Source: Ruminococcus sp. AM22-13
GTDB taxonomy: Bacteria; Bacillota; Clostridia; Lachnospirales; Lachnospiraceae
NCBI RefSeq assembly: GCF_003471165.1
Contig: NZ_QRIL01000004.1
Coordinates: 112,074-176,073, forward strand
Direction: 5' to 3'
DNA: 64,000 nucleotides
Positions within the stretch are counted from its first letter, which is position 1. Each line of letters opens with the position of its first letter. The translations under genes and the position numbers were made by a program. This document shows positions 45,213-54,212 of this stretch, one piece after another. The notes beneath the pieces are model-generated. The model was not told where the DNA came from and searched no databases. It saw nothing but the letters and a program-made list of their open reading frames with translations.

Positions 45213-45416
45213 AATGCCATCGCGGACGCAATGCTTGATATGTCCTTCCAGAACTACTTTTCCACATCCATGTAATGCAGATTTCGCTGCATTGATCTGT
45301 GAAAGGACATCTTCACATGGAATATCCTCATCAATCATACGGTCAATTGCCTGTACCTGTCCGATGATTTTCTTTAATCTGCGGTGTAAATTATCAGTAT
45401 CCATACACTGTTTCAT
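45117..45416 (-). pseudogene. CsoR/RcnR-family metal-sensing repressor with aberrant C-terminus
   Basis: 99 aa from ATG 45416, chosen for its AGGAGG. Residues 1-75 are a normal CsoR-family helical repressor (LHRRLKKIIGQVQAIDRMI) with metal-ligand residues Cys in DIPCEDV and His/Cys in GHIKHCV. After RDGIE the frame runs into out-of-frame ATPase sequence, replacing the last 15 or so native residues with about 25 foreign ones. The protein might still fold and bind DNA. Its target, the metal pump, survives only as a stub. Confidence 0.7.
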
Positions 45417-45495
45417 ATCCGACCTCCTGTTTACGGGGATATTTATCAAAAAATATCTGTAATTTGTTTTACTGCTTTCTTTTTTAACTATAGCA

Positions 45496-45524
45496 ATTAT
45501 CTGTTATGTCTCTTTTTTTGTCAA
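45496..45524 (-). promoter_or_regulatory. promoter of the CsoR-like gene
   Basis: On the minus strand TTGACA (plus 45519-45524), 17 bases, then GATAAT (plus 45496-45501). It sits about 80 bases upstream of the start codon. Confidence 0.65.
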
Positions 45525-45629
45525 GTATTGACCTTGCCAGACTCATACTATTCCCCGTTTTTTTGTTCACATTTTCACTAATCCAATCAATCTGATACGA
45601 AAAAGAACCGCCTTTTTTTAGTCCTATAA

Positions 45630-47021
45630 TCAAACTTTATTCAGGATACCTGTAGATTGTAAGAACAGTACCAGCATAATAATTGGCATCAGATATTTGA
45701 TCATAACTATATACAGTTTCTTTCGCCCGAAGTGTTTTCCACCTCGCTCCATTTCTTCCACGATCCAGCTTGGTTTCATAACCCAGCCGATAAAAATAGC
45801 CGACAACAGTGCAATGAAAGGCATCATAAAACTGTTGCTGATGTAGTCCATAATATCCAGCAGCTGTCCGATGCTTCCGTTTGGCAGCATAACCTCAACA
45901 TAGAAAACGCTATAACCCAGTGCAATAACAGCAGTTGCAACCAGATAAATAATGGACAGAACTCCCGTTGTTTTTTTACGTTCTGTATGGAAAATCTCCA
46001 TACAGTTAGCGGTAATGGATTCCAGAACCGAAATACAGGAAGTCAGTGCCGCAAAAGCTGCAAGGACAAAGAAAAGAAGACCTATGATTCTTCCCGCAAC
46101 ACCCATTCGATAAAACACCTTTGGCAAAGAAATAAACATCAGTCCAGGACCTGCTGCCATTCCGTCCACGCCAAAAAATACATATACAGCCGGAATAATC
46201 ATAACTCCCGCCAGAAGTGCAACACCAGTATCCATAACTTCGATCATTGATACGGATTTTCCCAGATCAACCTCCGGTTTTACATAAGAACCATAAGTAA
46301 TCATAATTCCCATTGATACGCTCAATGAGAAGAACAACTGGCTCATCGCATCCAATGCAATCTGCAGAAATCTTGATACCGTCATGCCAGACCAATTCGG
46401 AGTCAGATAGACCTTTAATCCCTGCATACCTGTTCGGATACTTCCATCATCCGCTGTACTTTTTAGTGTCAGGGAGTAAATAGCGATTCCAACCACAATC
46501 ACTAACAGTATCGGCATCATAGTTTTGGACACACGTTCAATTCCTTTTTCCACACCGTTATATACAATAAAGGACGTAATCAACATAAAAATTAATCCAT
46601 ACCACACAGAACCAGGTTCTGTGATAAATGATGTGAAACAGTTGTCCTGTGCTGCTGTTTCCACATTTCCGGTTGCAAACAGCAAGATATATTTGAGTAT
46701 CCAGCCGCCGATTACGGCATAGTATGTCATAATCAGAACAGGTACAAAGAAGGTGATCACACCAAGAAATTTCCATTTCCGATTCATACTTTCATAGGCA
46801 TAAATCGCACTCTTACCAGTTCTGCGTCCAATGGCGATATCGGTGGTCAACAGCACAAAGCCGACCGTAAAAATCAACACCAGATAAATCAGCAGAAAAA
46901 CACCGCCGCCATCCTTTGCTGCCAGAAAAGGAAATCTCCAGAGATTGCCCACTCCAACTGCACTCCCGGCCGCCGCAAAAACAAATCCGAGCTGCCCTGT
47001 AAAACTACTTTTTTTCTTCAT
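45630..47021 (-). CDS. sodium-dependent transporter, NSS family
   Basis: 463 aa with 11-12 helices. The N-terminal signature FAAAGSAVGVGNLWRFPFLAAKDGGGVFLL in parts is the unwound helix-1 region that binds Na+ and amino acid in LeuT-like proteins. QLFFSLSVSMGIMITYGSY is helix 6. It probably imports an amino acid; which one is unclear. It is divergent from a LysR gene with AT-rich inverted repeats between, so regulation by that protein is likely. Confidence 0.87.
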   Translation of the reverse strand: MKKKSSFTGQLGFVFAAAGSAVGVGNLWRFPFLAAKDGGGVFLLIYLVLIFTVGFVLLTTDIAIGRRTGKSAIYAYESMNRKWKFLGVITFFVPVLIMTYYAVIGGWILKYILLFATGNVETAAQDNCFTSFITEPGSVWYGLIFMLITSFIVYNGVEKGIERVSKTMMPILLVIVVGIAIYSLTLKSTADDGSIRTGMQGLKVYLTPNWSGMTVSRFLQIALDAMSQLFFSLSVSMGIMITYGSYVKPEVDLGKSVSMIEVMDTGVALLAGVMIIPAVYVFFGVDGMAAGPGLMFISLPKVFYRMGVAGRIIGLLFFVLAAFAALTSCISVLESITANCMEIFHTERKKTTGVLSIIYLVATAVIALGYSVFYVEVMLPNGSIGQLLDIMDYISNSFMMPFIALLSAIFIGWVMKPSWIVEEMERGGKHFGRKKLYIVMIKYLMPIIMLVLFLQSTGILNKV

Positions 47022-47083
47022 TTACTTTTCCCCATTTCATTACTTAACTTGACGTATACCAATCATAACCTTAAAATAGTAAT

Positions 47084-47107
47084 AAATAAATATAAAGTTA
47101 TTTATTT
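47084..47107. promoter_or_regulatory. inverted repeat in the NSS/LysR divergent promoter
   Basis: AAATAAATA (47084-47092) and TATTTATTT (47099-47107) are perfect inverted arms with a 6-base gap, in the middle of the 185-base divergent intergenic region. This is consistent with a LysR-family binding site. Confidence 0.5.
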
Positions 47108-47206
47108 TATACTTTATTTTTTTTTATCTTATAATACCAGAGTCAAAAGTTAGGAGTAAAAAGCTTTTGATTCTAATATCATCTTATAATGCGAAAGGGA
47201 TAAGTC

Positions 47207-48082
47207 ATGGACACTTTCAATTACCGTGTATTTCTTACGATAGTTCAATACAACAGCTTTCAAAAAGCAGCGGAGCTTCATAATGTTACACCTCCCGCGA
47301 TCAGCCATATTATAAAGCAGATGGAACAGGAATTTGGGGGCACTTTATTTATTCGAAACCGACGCGGTGTCACTCTGACCACCACTGGTGAAAGTATTTT
47401 GCCACTGATTTCCTCCATAATCCAAAAAGAAGATATGCTGTTTCAATATTTGTCAGATTTGAATGGTCTTGAGAAAGGTCATGTCCGTCTTGGAATTTTT
47501 AATTCCATGTGCAGATATCTGCCTGATCTGATCTACGGCTTCAAGGCACAATATCCCAACATTACTTTTGAAATCTATCAGGGGTCTTACGAAAATATCA
47601 TTGATTGGCTGAAAACCGGAGTGGTTGACATCGGTTTCCTGTCTGAGACAGTGAACCCGCATTTTCCTTTTTATCGGATTTTCGCTGATCCGCTGATGTG
47701 CATTTTACGCAAAGGGACTAAAACTGCATCTGATTCTGAAATTTCACTTGAAAGTCTTGCAGATGTACGCTTTATCATGCAGCGTGAATCCTGCGATGCG
47801 GATGCCAGTCGTATTATAGACAAACTGAATCTCGATGTCCGCACCGTATGCCATGTGGTAGATGATAAAACAACGGTTGAAATGGTCAAAGCCGGATTTG
47901 GCTTTGCAATCATGCCGCTTCTGACCATGTATGGTTTTGAAAATGAAGTAAAAATGCTACCCATCTCACCAGCGGAAGAACGTGTCATTGGCGCATGTGT
48001 CCGGGATATGCATGATTTGGCCCCGGCAGTCAGAAAAGTGCTTGAGTTTATTAGAAACTATGACTATGGGAAGGTTTATTAA
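47207..48082 (+). CDS. LysR-family transcriptional regulator
   Basis: 291 aa. The helix-turn-helix is at residues 3-60 (YRVFLTIVQYNSFQKAAELHNVTPPAISHIIKQME in blocks) and the effector domain from about 88 (GHVRLGIFNSMC). It is divergent from the NSS transporter gene and is its probable regulator. GAAAGGGA precedes the ATG. Confidence 0.87.
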   Translation: MDTFNYRVFLTIVQYNSFQKAAELHNVTPPAISHIIKQMEQEFGGTLFIRNRRGVTLTTTGESILPLISSIIQKEDMLFQYLSDLNGLEKGHVRLGIFNSMCRYLPDLIYGFKAQYPNITFEIYQGSYENIIDWLKTGVVDIGFLSETVNPHFPFYRIFADPLMCILRKGTKTASDSEISLESLADVRFIMQRESCDADASRIIDKLNLDVRTVCHVVDDKTTVEMVKAGFGFAIMPLLTMYGFENEVKMLPISPAEERVIGACVRDMHDLAPAVRKVLEFIRNYDYGKVY

Positions 48083-48179
48083 AAATTACTTGTCCACCTG
48101 CAATTTTTCTCTTTTAATCTTTCAGTACTTTTCTAATCCTCTTCAGCATCTTGTCGATTTGGATAGGTTTCGCAAGATT

Positions 48180-49192
48180 CTAAATGGAGAAACCGGCATA
48201 TTGTGTCATATAAAGTTCATGATATTTACCCTTTCTCTCCAGTAGTTCTTCGTGTGTTCCACATTCGACTATTTCACCATGATCCATTACAACAATCATG
48301 TCTGAATCTCTGATTGTGGACAGACGGTGGGCAATTACAATACTTGTGCGCCCTTGCATAGCTATCTGAATTTTTTCTCTGTGCGTGTATCTACATTAGA
48401 TGTCGCCTCGTCCAGAATCAGTATCTTAGGATCCGCAACAAATGCACGGGCTATCGCAAAAAGCTGACGTTGTCCCTGACTGATATTATCTCCCGCGCCA
48501 TATAATACAGTGTCATATCCTTGCGGAAGACGTTTTACCATATCCAGGCATCGACTCATCTCTACAGCCTTTTCCAGTTGAGCCTCCGTAGCACTTTCGT
48601 TGCCATATTTCAGATTACTGCGTATGGTATCTGAGAATATACATGATTGCATTCACAATTGGGTTCATGAACGCAAAAATCACAAGGGTCTGCAACTGTG
48701 TCTTTATAAGTTCGTCATTGGCTTTTCCAAAACGTGCCTTCTCATATATTTCACGCACACATGCCTTAATAATTCTAATACCTGAAATATCCTCCTGCAT
48801 GATTGCATTGATATCATCCAACTTTCCCTGTAGTTGCGAAACAAAGGATTTGCCTTACACAGACATATGATAAGCGTACCTACAAGAAAAGGAAACGCAC
48901 ACAACACAATCAGCCCAAATCTGGAATTCAGGCGCCACATGCAGAATATACTTCCGAATGTAAGCATCATTGTTCTAATCATTCCTCTGACAAACTGCGA
49001 TACGAAATTTTGTACCTGTGTAATATCATTTGTCACCCGCGTCACAAGAGAACCGCTTCCAAAATAGTTCATCTGAGGGAATGAAAATCTCATTATTTTA
49101 CGAAAACAATCCTTCCGCATGTCATTTCCTATGTTTTGCCCTGACATATGAACGAAAATATTGTTGAGTGAACCGCAAAGTCCTCCAAACAA
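48180..49192 (-). pseudogene. ABC multidrug-exporter half-transporter, heavily degraded
   Basis: In order on the minus strand: transmembrane-domain pieces (NYFGSGSLVTRVTNDITQVQNF), a one-base loss near plus 48833 shifting frame into KLDDINAIMQEDISGIRII, and a large deletion near 48650 that removes the last helices and Walker A. Then come [12 protein letters not shown], signature [15 protein letters not shown] and Walker [14 protein letters not shown]. Another one-base loss in an A6 run (plus 48371-48376) precedes [20 protein letters not shown] and the C-terminus ending at 48180. It cannot make a working exporter. Upstream it is fused to a DUF3786 remnant. Confidence 0.75.
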
Positions 49193-49613
49193 TCCTACAT
49201 CCGACTTACCAAAGGGCACACCCCCAAGCTTCTCGCATGCGTGTGCAAGCTTGGTCTCCTGATGATCAAATGCAGCTTTTGCGCTGTCAAAAATGCTACT
49301 TCCTCCAGATGTACTTTTTAAACCGCCTAAAGGAATCAATCGAAACAAATTTTTCAAATGGTACTGCAGGCTCACGAGAAAGAATATCATACAGTGTCAT
49401 TGCTTCATTGTAATCTGCTTCGATGCCATTGTCTGCACGCAGGATAAGCCCGCTTTTTACATTAATGGTGTAATCTCTTGCAATAAAACGAACATAAATA
49501 ACTTCATCATTTATATCAAGATGCCATTTTTCTGCTGCCAGTGCAAGATTTCCTTGTGCAAATACATCTTGCATTTGATGTTTCATAATCCCATAGTTGG
49601 ATTCTTTTCTCAT
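49193..49613 (-). pseudogene. DUF3786-family protein remnant
   Basis: Codons from 49613 read GNLALAAEKWHLDINDEV, VRFIARDYTIN and ADNGIEADYNEAMTLYDIL, the DUF3786 start. One extra A in an A5 run (plus 49315-49319) shifts to the frame encoding TSGGSSIFDSAKAAFDHQE and HACEKLGGVPFG. The gene then ends in the ABC-exporter scar near 49193, missing its last 60-70 residues. Relatives occur in anaerobes near corrinoid and methyltransferase genes; function unknown. Confidence 0.65.
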
Positions 49614-49660
49614 ATTTCTTTCCTCATATCTGCCAAAGTTTTCCTATACACTACGTTTTA

Positions 49661-50056
49661 TTATTTTTCTTTATCCACAAGTCGGATAATATTTCGCTCA
49701 ATCTCTCGCATTACGCTGATGAATACTTCATCACTCTGACCTGTCGGATCCTGCAGTCCCCAATTTTCATCGAAAGCTCTGCCGATATACGGGCACCCTA
49801 CATCACAGCCCATCGAGACAGCAATATCCGGAACAGGTATCTTATCAAATGTTTTACTGTACTGTGTCTGTTCCATATCAATATCGTACAGTTCTTTCAT
49901 CAGGCGCACCGCATCCTGATTGATCTGGGGCTTTGTTTCCGTTCCTGCGGAATAGCATTCAAACACATCTCCTGCAAGTTTTTTCCCAAGTGCTTCTGCA
50001 ATCTGGCTTCGGCAGGAATTGTGAACACAGATAAATGCAAGTTTTTTCTTATTCAT
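49661..50056 (-). CDS. arsC: arsenate reductase, low-molecular-weight phosphatase fold (thioredoxin-coupled type)
   Basis: 131 aa from ATG 50056 (AAAGGAG upstream); a start 27 bases earlier overlaps the kinase gene. The P-loop CVHNSCRS is at about residues 10-17, and resolving cysteines lie in MGCDVGCPYIG, spaced as in S. aureus-type ArsC. The conserved Asp is in LQDPTGQSDE. It reduces arsenate to arsenite in the cytoplasm; a pure protein-tyrosine phosphatase is less likely given the extra cysteines. No arsR or arsenite exporter is adjacent. Confidence 0.85.
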   Translation of the reverse strand: MNKKKLAFICVHNSCRSQIAEALGKKLAGDVFECYSAGTETKPQINQDAVRLMKELYDIDMEQTQYSKTFDKIPVPDIAVSMGCDVGCPYIGRAFDENWGLQDPTGQSDEVFISVMREIERNIIRLVDKEK

Positions 50057-50076
50057 GGAATTTCTCCTTTGATTTA

Positions 50077-51540
50077 TTAGCAATTTTTACAAGTGTTAAC
50101 ATTGCTGATACTTCCACTTATTGCAGCACCCACTGCCGCTTCCTCTTCGTATTCCGCTAGAACAAGTTCTGCTCCAAACATTTCCTCAACAATTTCACAG
50201 AGTACTTTATTTTTTCTGAGGCCGTTTCCCGAGCCTGTTATATGTTTTACTTCGATATCAGTTCCGTTGTGAATGGTCTGATACATATTGTAAAGTTCTC
50301 TGCTCATTCCCTCCAGAACTCCATAGGTGAAGCTTTCCGGTGTGAAGTTATCAGAGAACAGATTCGTAATACTGCCGCCAAGTTCCGGGCTGACTCTTGT
50401 GCCATCGAATGTGGTTTCTATTTTAAGTCTTCTGTTCTCTAGCTGTCTGGCATCAAATTCTTTTCCTTTTTCCGCCATTGTTTCCATTATTTTGTATAAT
50501 GGCTTATCCTGCCCTGTTGCTTCTTTTACAAATTTTCTGAAAAAGTTTTCAAGTAACGCATATGCTTTTCCACCACATAAAGACGCACCAGCCAGCAGAT
50601 ATTTTCCATTCAGAAAAGGTCTTGCTTCGATTCCATCTTTTTCAAAATACCAATCAGAAAGAATGGAAATCTGTCCACCTGTTCCCATGTTTACAAGTAA
50701 GGTATTACTCTTATTTCCTACTGAACCGAGGAAGCTTGCCTGATTATCGCCTATTGCGGCTGTCACTGTACAGTTTCGATATGTACCCAGTTTTTTCACA
50801 TCAGTGCAAATCTCTGGCAGCCACTTTTCTTCAATTCCCATTTCATTTAGTTTTTCTGTTTCAAAACACATCTTACGTCCGTTAAAGAAGCCGAAGCTTG
50901 CAGCGTTGCTGACATGCACAAGCGGTACTTGTCGTCCTGTCAGGCACATTCCAAGATAATCCATAATCGTACAGAAACTTGTCGCTGATTTCGGAATCAA
51001 GCTATGTCTCATATTGTAAATGTGCGTAACCAGCCCATATCCAGATGCTGTTTTTAACTTACACTTTTGTTGGATTTCCTCTATCAGAGATATTCCTTTG
51101 GTTTTCTTTATTTTAACTTCATTTATTTTCTCTTCTCCGATTTCATCATAAGCATTTTCTTTTTCACCACAAGAATCTCCATTTTCGCTATAAAGATTCC
51201 CTCGTTCATCCTGCCATGTATACAACGGACTGACACATTTTCCATTCTTATCAATGTACACAATTCCATGCATCTGCCCGGTAAGTCCGATTCTCTCGAC
51301 ATCCTGATATTTATCTAAAAAATAGTCTGTTAAATTCTGAGCCTTTTTTACTATCTGTTCTGCATCCTGTATTCGTTCCCATTCGTGTTCTGTTGGGATA
51401 AAACAGCCATTTTCTATAGTCTTTGCCTCAACAATTTCCAATTTTTCTTCTGCTTTAGTTGTTATTTGACCTTCTACTTTATTCTCCAGAACAACACCGC
51501 TGATTGTTGTTGTTCCAATATCAATTCCAATTATTTTCAT
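50077..51540 (-). CDS. FGGY-family carbohydrate kinase, sedoheptulokinase-like
   Basis: 487 aa. The N-terminal phosphate-binding GIDIGTTTISGVVLE is at residues 4-18. GLTGQMHGIVYID, the catalytic-region TWQDERG, AAIGDNQASFLGSVG and NMGTGGQIS follow, with C-terminal TGSGNGLRKNKVLCEIVEEMF and AVGAAISG. A charged Glu/Lys-rich insertion lies at about 115-150. FGGY kinases phosphorylate sugars; the overall pattern best fits sedoheptulokinase, but xylulokinase-like or other substrates are possible. It ends 20 bases upstream of the arsC start. Confidence 0.75.
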   Translation of the reverse strand: MKIIGIDIGTTTISGVVLENKVEGQITTKAEEKLEIVEAKTIENGCFIPTEHEWERIQDAEQIVKKAQNLTDYFLDKYQDVERIGLTGQMHGIVYIDKNGKCVSPLYTWQDERGNLYSENGDSCGEKENAYDEIGEEKINEVKIKKTKGISLIEEIQQKCKLKTASGYGLVTHIYNMRHSLIPKSATSFCTIMDYLGMCLTGRQVPLVHVSNAASFGFFNGRKMCFETEKLNEMGIEEKWLPEICTDVKKLGTYRNCTVTAAIGDNQASFLGSVGNKSNTLLVNMGTGGQISILSDWYFEKDGIEARPFLNGKYLLAGASLCGGKAYALLENFFRKFVKEATGQDKPLYKIMETMAEKGKEFDARQLENRRLKIETTFDGTRVSPELGGSITNLFSDNFTPESFTYGVLEGMSRELYNMYQTIHNGTDIEVKHITGSGNGLRKNKVLCEIVEEMFGAELVLAEYEEEAAVGAAISGSISNVNTCKNC

Positions 51541-51596
51541 AAAACAATCCCTTCATTCATCATTCATAAAAACCCTATTAATTTAGATAATATAAA

Positions 51597-52009
51597 AAAA
51601 TGCAAAACCTATCGCCTATGGTTCCATGCTGATTGAATCTGCACTTGGTATCGTAGCTCTGATCGCAGTTGGTATGGTATTTGATAAATATACAGGCGGA
51701 GCTTTCGGTGGTCCTCCGGCAGCATTTGCAGCAGGTATCGCTCTCATGGCCGTCTGCGCATGGCTTGGACAGGCAGGAAAGAACAATAAAATGTTCTATG
51801 TCCCAATGGTATTTATGCTTGCAGCAACACTCTGCAGCCTGCTTATCACTGTAAAAAATAAGATCGTTATAATCGGTGCAGGACAGGCTCTCTGGGGTGA
51901 CTGGTTCCAGCTTATCTTTGCGGCAGCGATGGCTATTCTGGCTCTCTTCCTTGTAGCTGAAGGAATCCAGACATTTAAGAAGCAGAAACTTTCCAAAGCC
52001 TCTGCATAA
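51597..52009 (+). pseudogene. C-terminal remnant of a carbon-starvation protein (CstA family)
   Basis: The frame is open from about 51597, reading AKPIAYGSMLIESALGIVAL then GGPPAAFAAGIALMAVCAW, with three hydrophobic helices and a basic tail. CstA-type peptide/pyruvate transporters have 450-700 residues; only the last quarter is present, without promoter or ribosome binding site. An internal join near FDKYTGGAFGGPP is possible. It lies divergent to the kinase gene, at a likely rearrangement point. Confidence 0.65.
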
Positions 52010-52108
52010 AACTAACCTGAGACTTCACTTCAGATTATTTCTGAAGCAACTCTCTTAAAGCCAAAATTTATTTAAGAGATTACAATTGTACGCTTCCAGA
52101 CATACATA

Positions 52109-52142
52109 AAAATGGGCTGTCGGGAAATAGACAGCCCATTTT
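52109..52142. terminator. bidirectional terminator, CstA remnant / mgtE
   Basis: AAAATGGGCTGTC (52109-52121) pairs perfectly with GACAGCCCATTTT (52130-52142), with T-rich tails on both strands. It serves the convergent mgtE gene. Confidence 0.8.
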
Positions 52143-52153
52143 TTACAGTTTTA

Positions 52154-53551
52154 TTATCCCGCCAGATGCAACATTTCCAGTAAAAAAATCCAGCTGAGAC
52201 CATAGTATGTGATTACCGCAACCAGGTCGTTCACCGTTGTAATCAGCGGACCGGAAGCTACTGCCGGGTCAATATTAATTTTCTTAAAAAACAGCGGAAT
52301 GCAGGTTCCCACTGCACTGGAAATCAGCATTGCCAGTAAAAGTGCCACACCGATACAGCCTGACACTGCGTAAGAAAACAGCAATGTTTTTCCCTTAAAC
52401 AGATAAATATACAACCCAATCAATACGAAAGAGAAAAATCCCAGAAGGCTGCCGTTGCACAAGCCGATTCGCATTTCTTTCCATACAAGTTCCAGTTTCT
52501 GTTTTCCTGTAAGTGATTCATCCATCAGCACACGGATCGTTACAGCCAGAGACTGTGTACCTACATTTCCCGCCATGTCCAGGATGAGGGACTGGAAACA
52601 CATCACAATCGGAAGTGCCGTTACTACCTGCTCAAAGAGACCTACAACAGAAGATACGACCATTCCAAGACCTAACAGAATGATCAGCCATGGCATACGT
52701 TTCTTCATACTCTCTTTCAGAGGTTCTTTTAAATCTTCTTCGGCAGTCAGACCAGCCAGCTTCGCATAGTCATCTCCCATCTCGTCATCAACCAGATCAA
52801 TGATGCTCGCAGATGTGATAACACCCAGAAGCTGGTTATCATTATCCAGTACCGGAACAGAATCTTCTGAATAATCCTTCAGTTCTTCAATACAGTCATC
52901 AATATTCTCCTCCGCATACACATACGGATATGATGTCACGACCAGATTCTCGAGCAGATCATCCTGTCTGGCAATAATCAATTCTTTCAAATCGATCGCA
53001 CCGTAGAATTTCTGCTGCTCTGTTACTACGAAAATCGTAGAAATATTATCGTTCTTCGCTGCCTGTGAAATCAGACTGCTCATCGCCTGCTTTACGGTGA
53101 GCTTATCTGTGATCACAATAAAATTTGTAGTCATGCGGCTTCCGATCTCATCCTCATCAAAAGATGCGATCATCTCCACATCACGCCGAACCTCAGGTTC
53201 TAACAGATCGATCAGTATTTTCTTTTTTGCTTTTTCAAGTTTATTTAATACATCTGCCAGGGCATCTGTCTCCATTCTGGATAAAATGGCTGCCGCCTTT
53301 TTTACATCCATTTCGTTCAGATACTCTGCTGCGTTCTCTTCTTCTGTGTACTCAAAAATATCAGAGAGCACATCTGTATCCAGAATACGGTACAGTTTGC
53401 ACCGTTCCTGTACAGTCAGCATTGGCAGTACATCTGCCAGGTCATTCTCATGATAATCCTGCAGTCTTCCTGCCATAACAGCCGGAGAGGTATTGCTGCG
53501 GATGATTTTGAGAATTTCTTTGGAATAATCCTGTACTCTTTTCTCCATCAT
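52154..53551 (-). CDS. mgtE: MgtE magnesium transporter
   Basis: About 465 aa from ATG 53551 (GGAGG upstream; the frame extends 21 codons further without a ribosome binding site). It has an N-terminal superhelical domain (DYHENDLADVLPML, residues 30-130), two CBS domains (about 135-255, DEIGSRMTTNFIVI and YSEDSVPVLDNDNQLLGVI), a plug helix and five membrane helices from about 280. These end with the Mg-site region DPAVASGPLITTVNDLVAVITYYG in parts. It imports Mg2+ with gating by its cytoplasmic domains. No M-box riboswitch was recognised upstream. Confidence 0.9.
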   Translation of the reverse strand: MMEKRVQDYSKEILKIIRSNTSPAVMAGRLQDYHENDLADVLPMLTVQERCKLYRILDTDVLSDIFEYTEEENAAEYLNEMDVKKAAAILSRMETDALADVLNKLEKAKKKILIDLLEPEVRRDVEMIASFDEDEIGSRMTTNFIVITDKLTVKQAMSSLISQAAKNDNISTIFVVTEQQKFYGAIDLKELIIARQDDLLENLVVTSYPYVYAEENIDDCIEELKDYSEDSVPVLDNDNQLLGVITSASIIDLVDDEMGDDYAKLAGLTAEEDLKEPLKESMKKRMPWLIILLGLGMVVSSVVGLFEQVVTALPIVMCFQSLILDMAGNVGTQSLAVTIRVLMDESLTGKQKLELVWKEMRIGLCNGSLLGFFSFVLIGLYIYLFKGKTLLFSYAVSGCIGVALLLAMLISSAVGTCIPLFFKKINIDPAVASGPLITTVNDLVAVITYYGLSWIFLLEMLHLAG

Positions 53552-54212
53552 TTTTTCCTCCGTTTTTGTACATAAATTGCGCACCAAAAGAAAGCAGTCT
53601 GTCGTTACTGCCACTTTCCTTATGCACTTTCCAGCACAATAAAACAGTAAGCACTTCCAATGTATTACTTACTGATTATTCACTGTTCAAATATGTAATT
53701 GCATGATTCGGGGAATTTCATAAATACAGGATAAGAAATCGAAAAAGATGTGTAATATATGACTACAGCAGAACAGAAGAATGTCTGCAATACTCATATA
53801 CTCTTTTTATTTCAGATCCTGTGCTACTACTTCGCCCATGAGAATCGCAATTATCCATTCTGTTCCACCTGCCTTTTCTCTATATTTTTCGTTCAGAAAA
53901 ATTTCATTCTTTCTGTGAACTGATTTCCTGAACGCTCAAAACTTACACTGTTCTTTTATGATAAAAACAGTCTTGTTTCATTTGCATTGTTATTGTAACC
54001 GCCCTATTGTGAAAAAGCAACCCTGTTTTTCTATTTTTTACATTAATTTTTGTTTATATTAACGTTACTGGCACAGAGCGAACAGTAACAATACTAACGT
54101 AAGGCTTTCCTTTAACAGTTTATATTAGAATTTGCTTATTTCATGAGTGAATGTTAGAATATAGTTAATGCCGGAGGGCTTATTATTTCATAATTATAGG
54201 AGAATAATTCTT
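53552..54212. other. gene-free stretch between mgtE and the serine dehydratase operon
   Basis: Contains the mgtE ribosome binding site, the divergent promoters (not resolved) and a repeat relic at 54063-54089. A minus-strand frame around 53814-53940 (44 codons ending GGTEWIIAILMGEVVAQDLK) might be the tail of a decayed gene. No riboswitch motif is visible. Confidence 0.4.
54063..54089. repeat. partial copy of the palindromic repeat (right end)
   Basis: CGTTACTGGCACAGAGCGAACAGTAAC resembles the right end of the full copy (CGTTACTGAGAACGGAG, then TGAACAGTAAC, 21067-21094) and is itself a GTTACTG/CAGTAAC inverted repeat. Confidence 0.45.

Noticed and set aside
53552..54160. M-box magnesium riboswitch upstream of mgtE
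   Set aside because: None of the conserved M-box GC-rich helices or loops were seen; the region is AT-rich.
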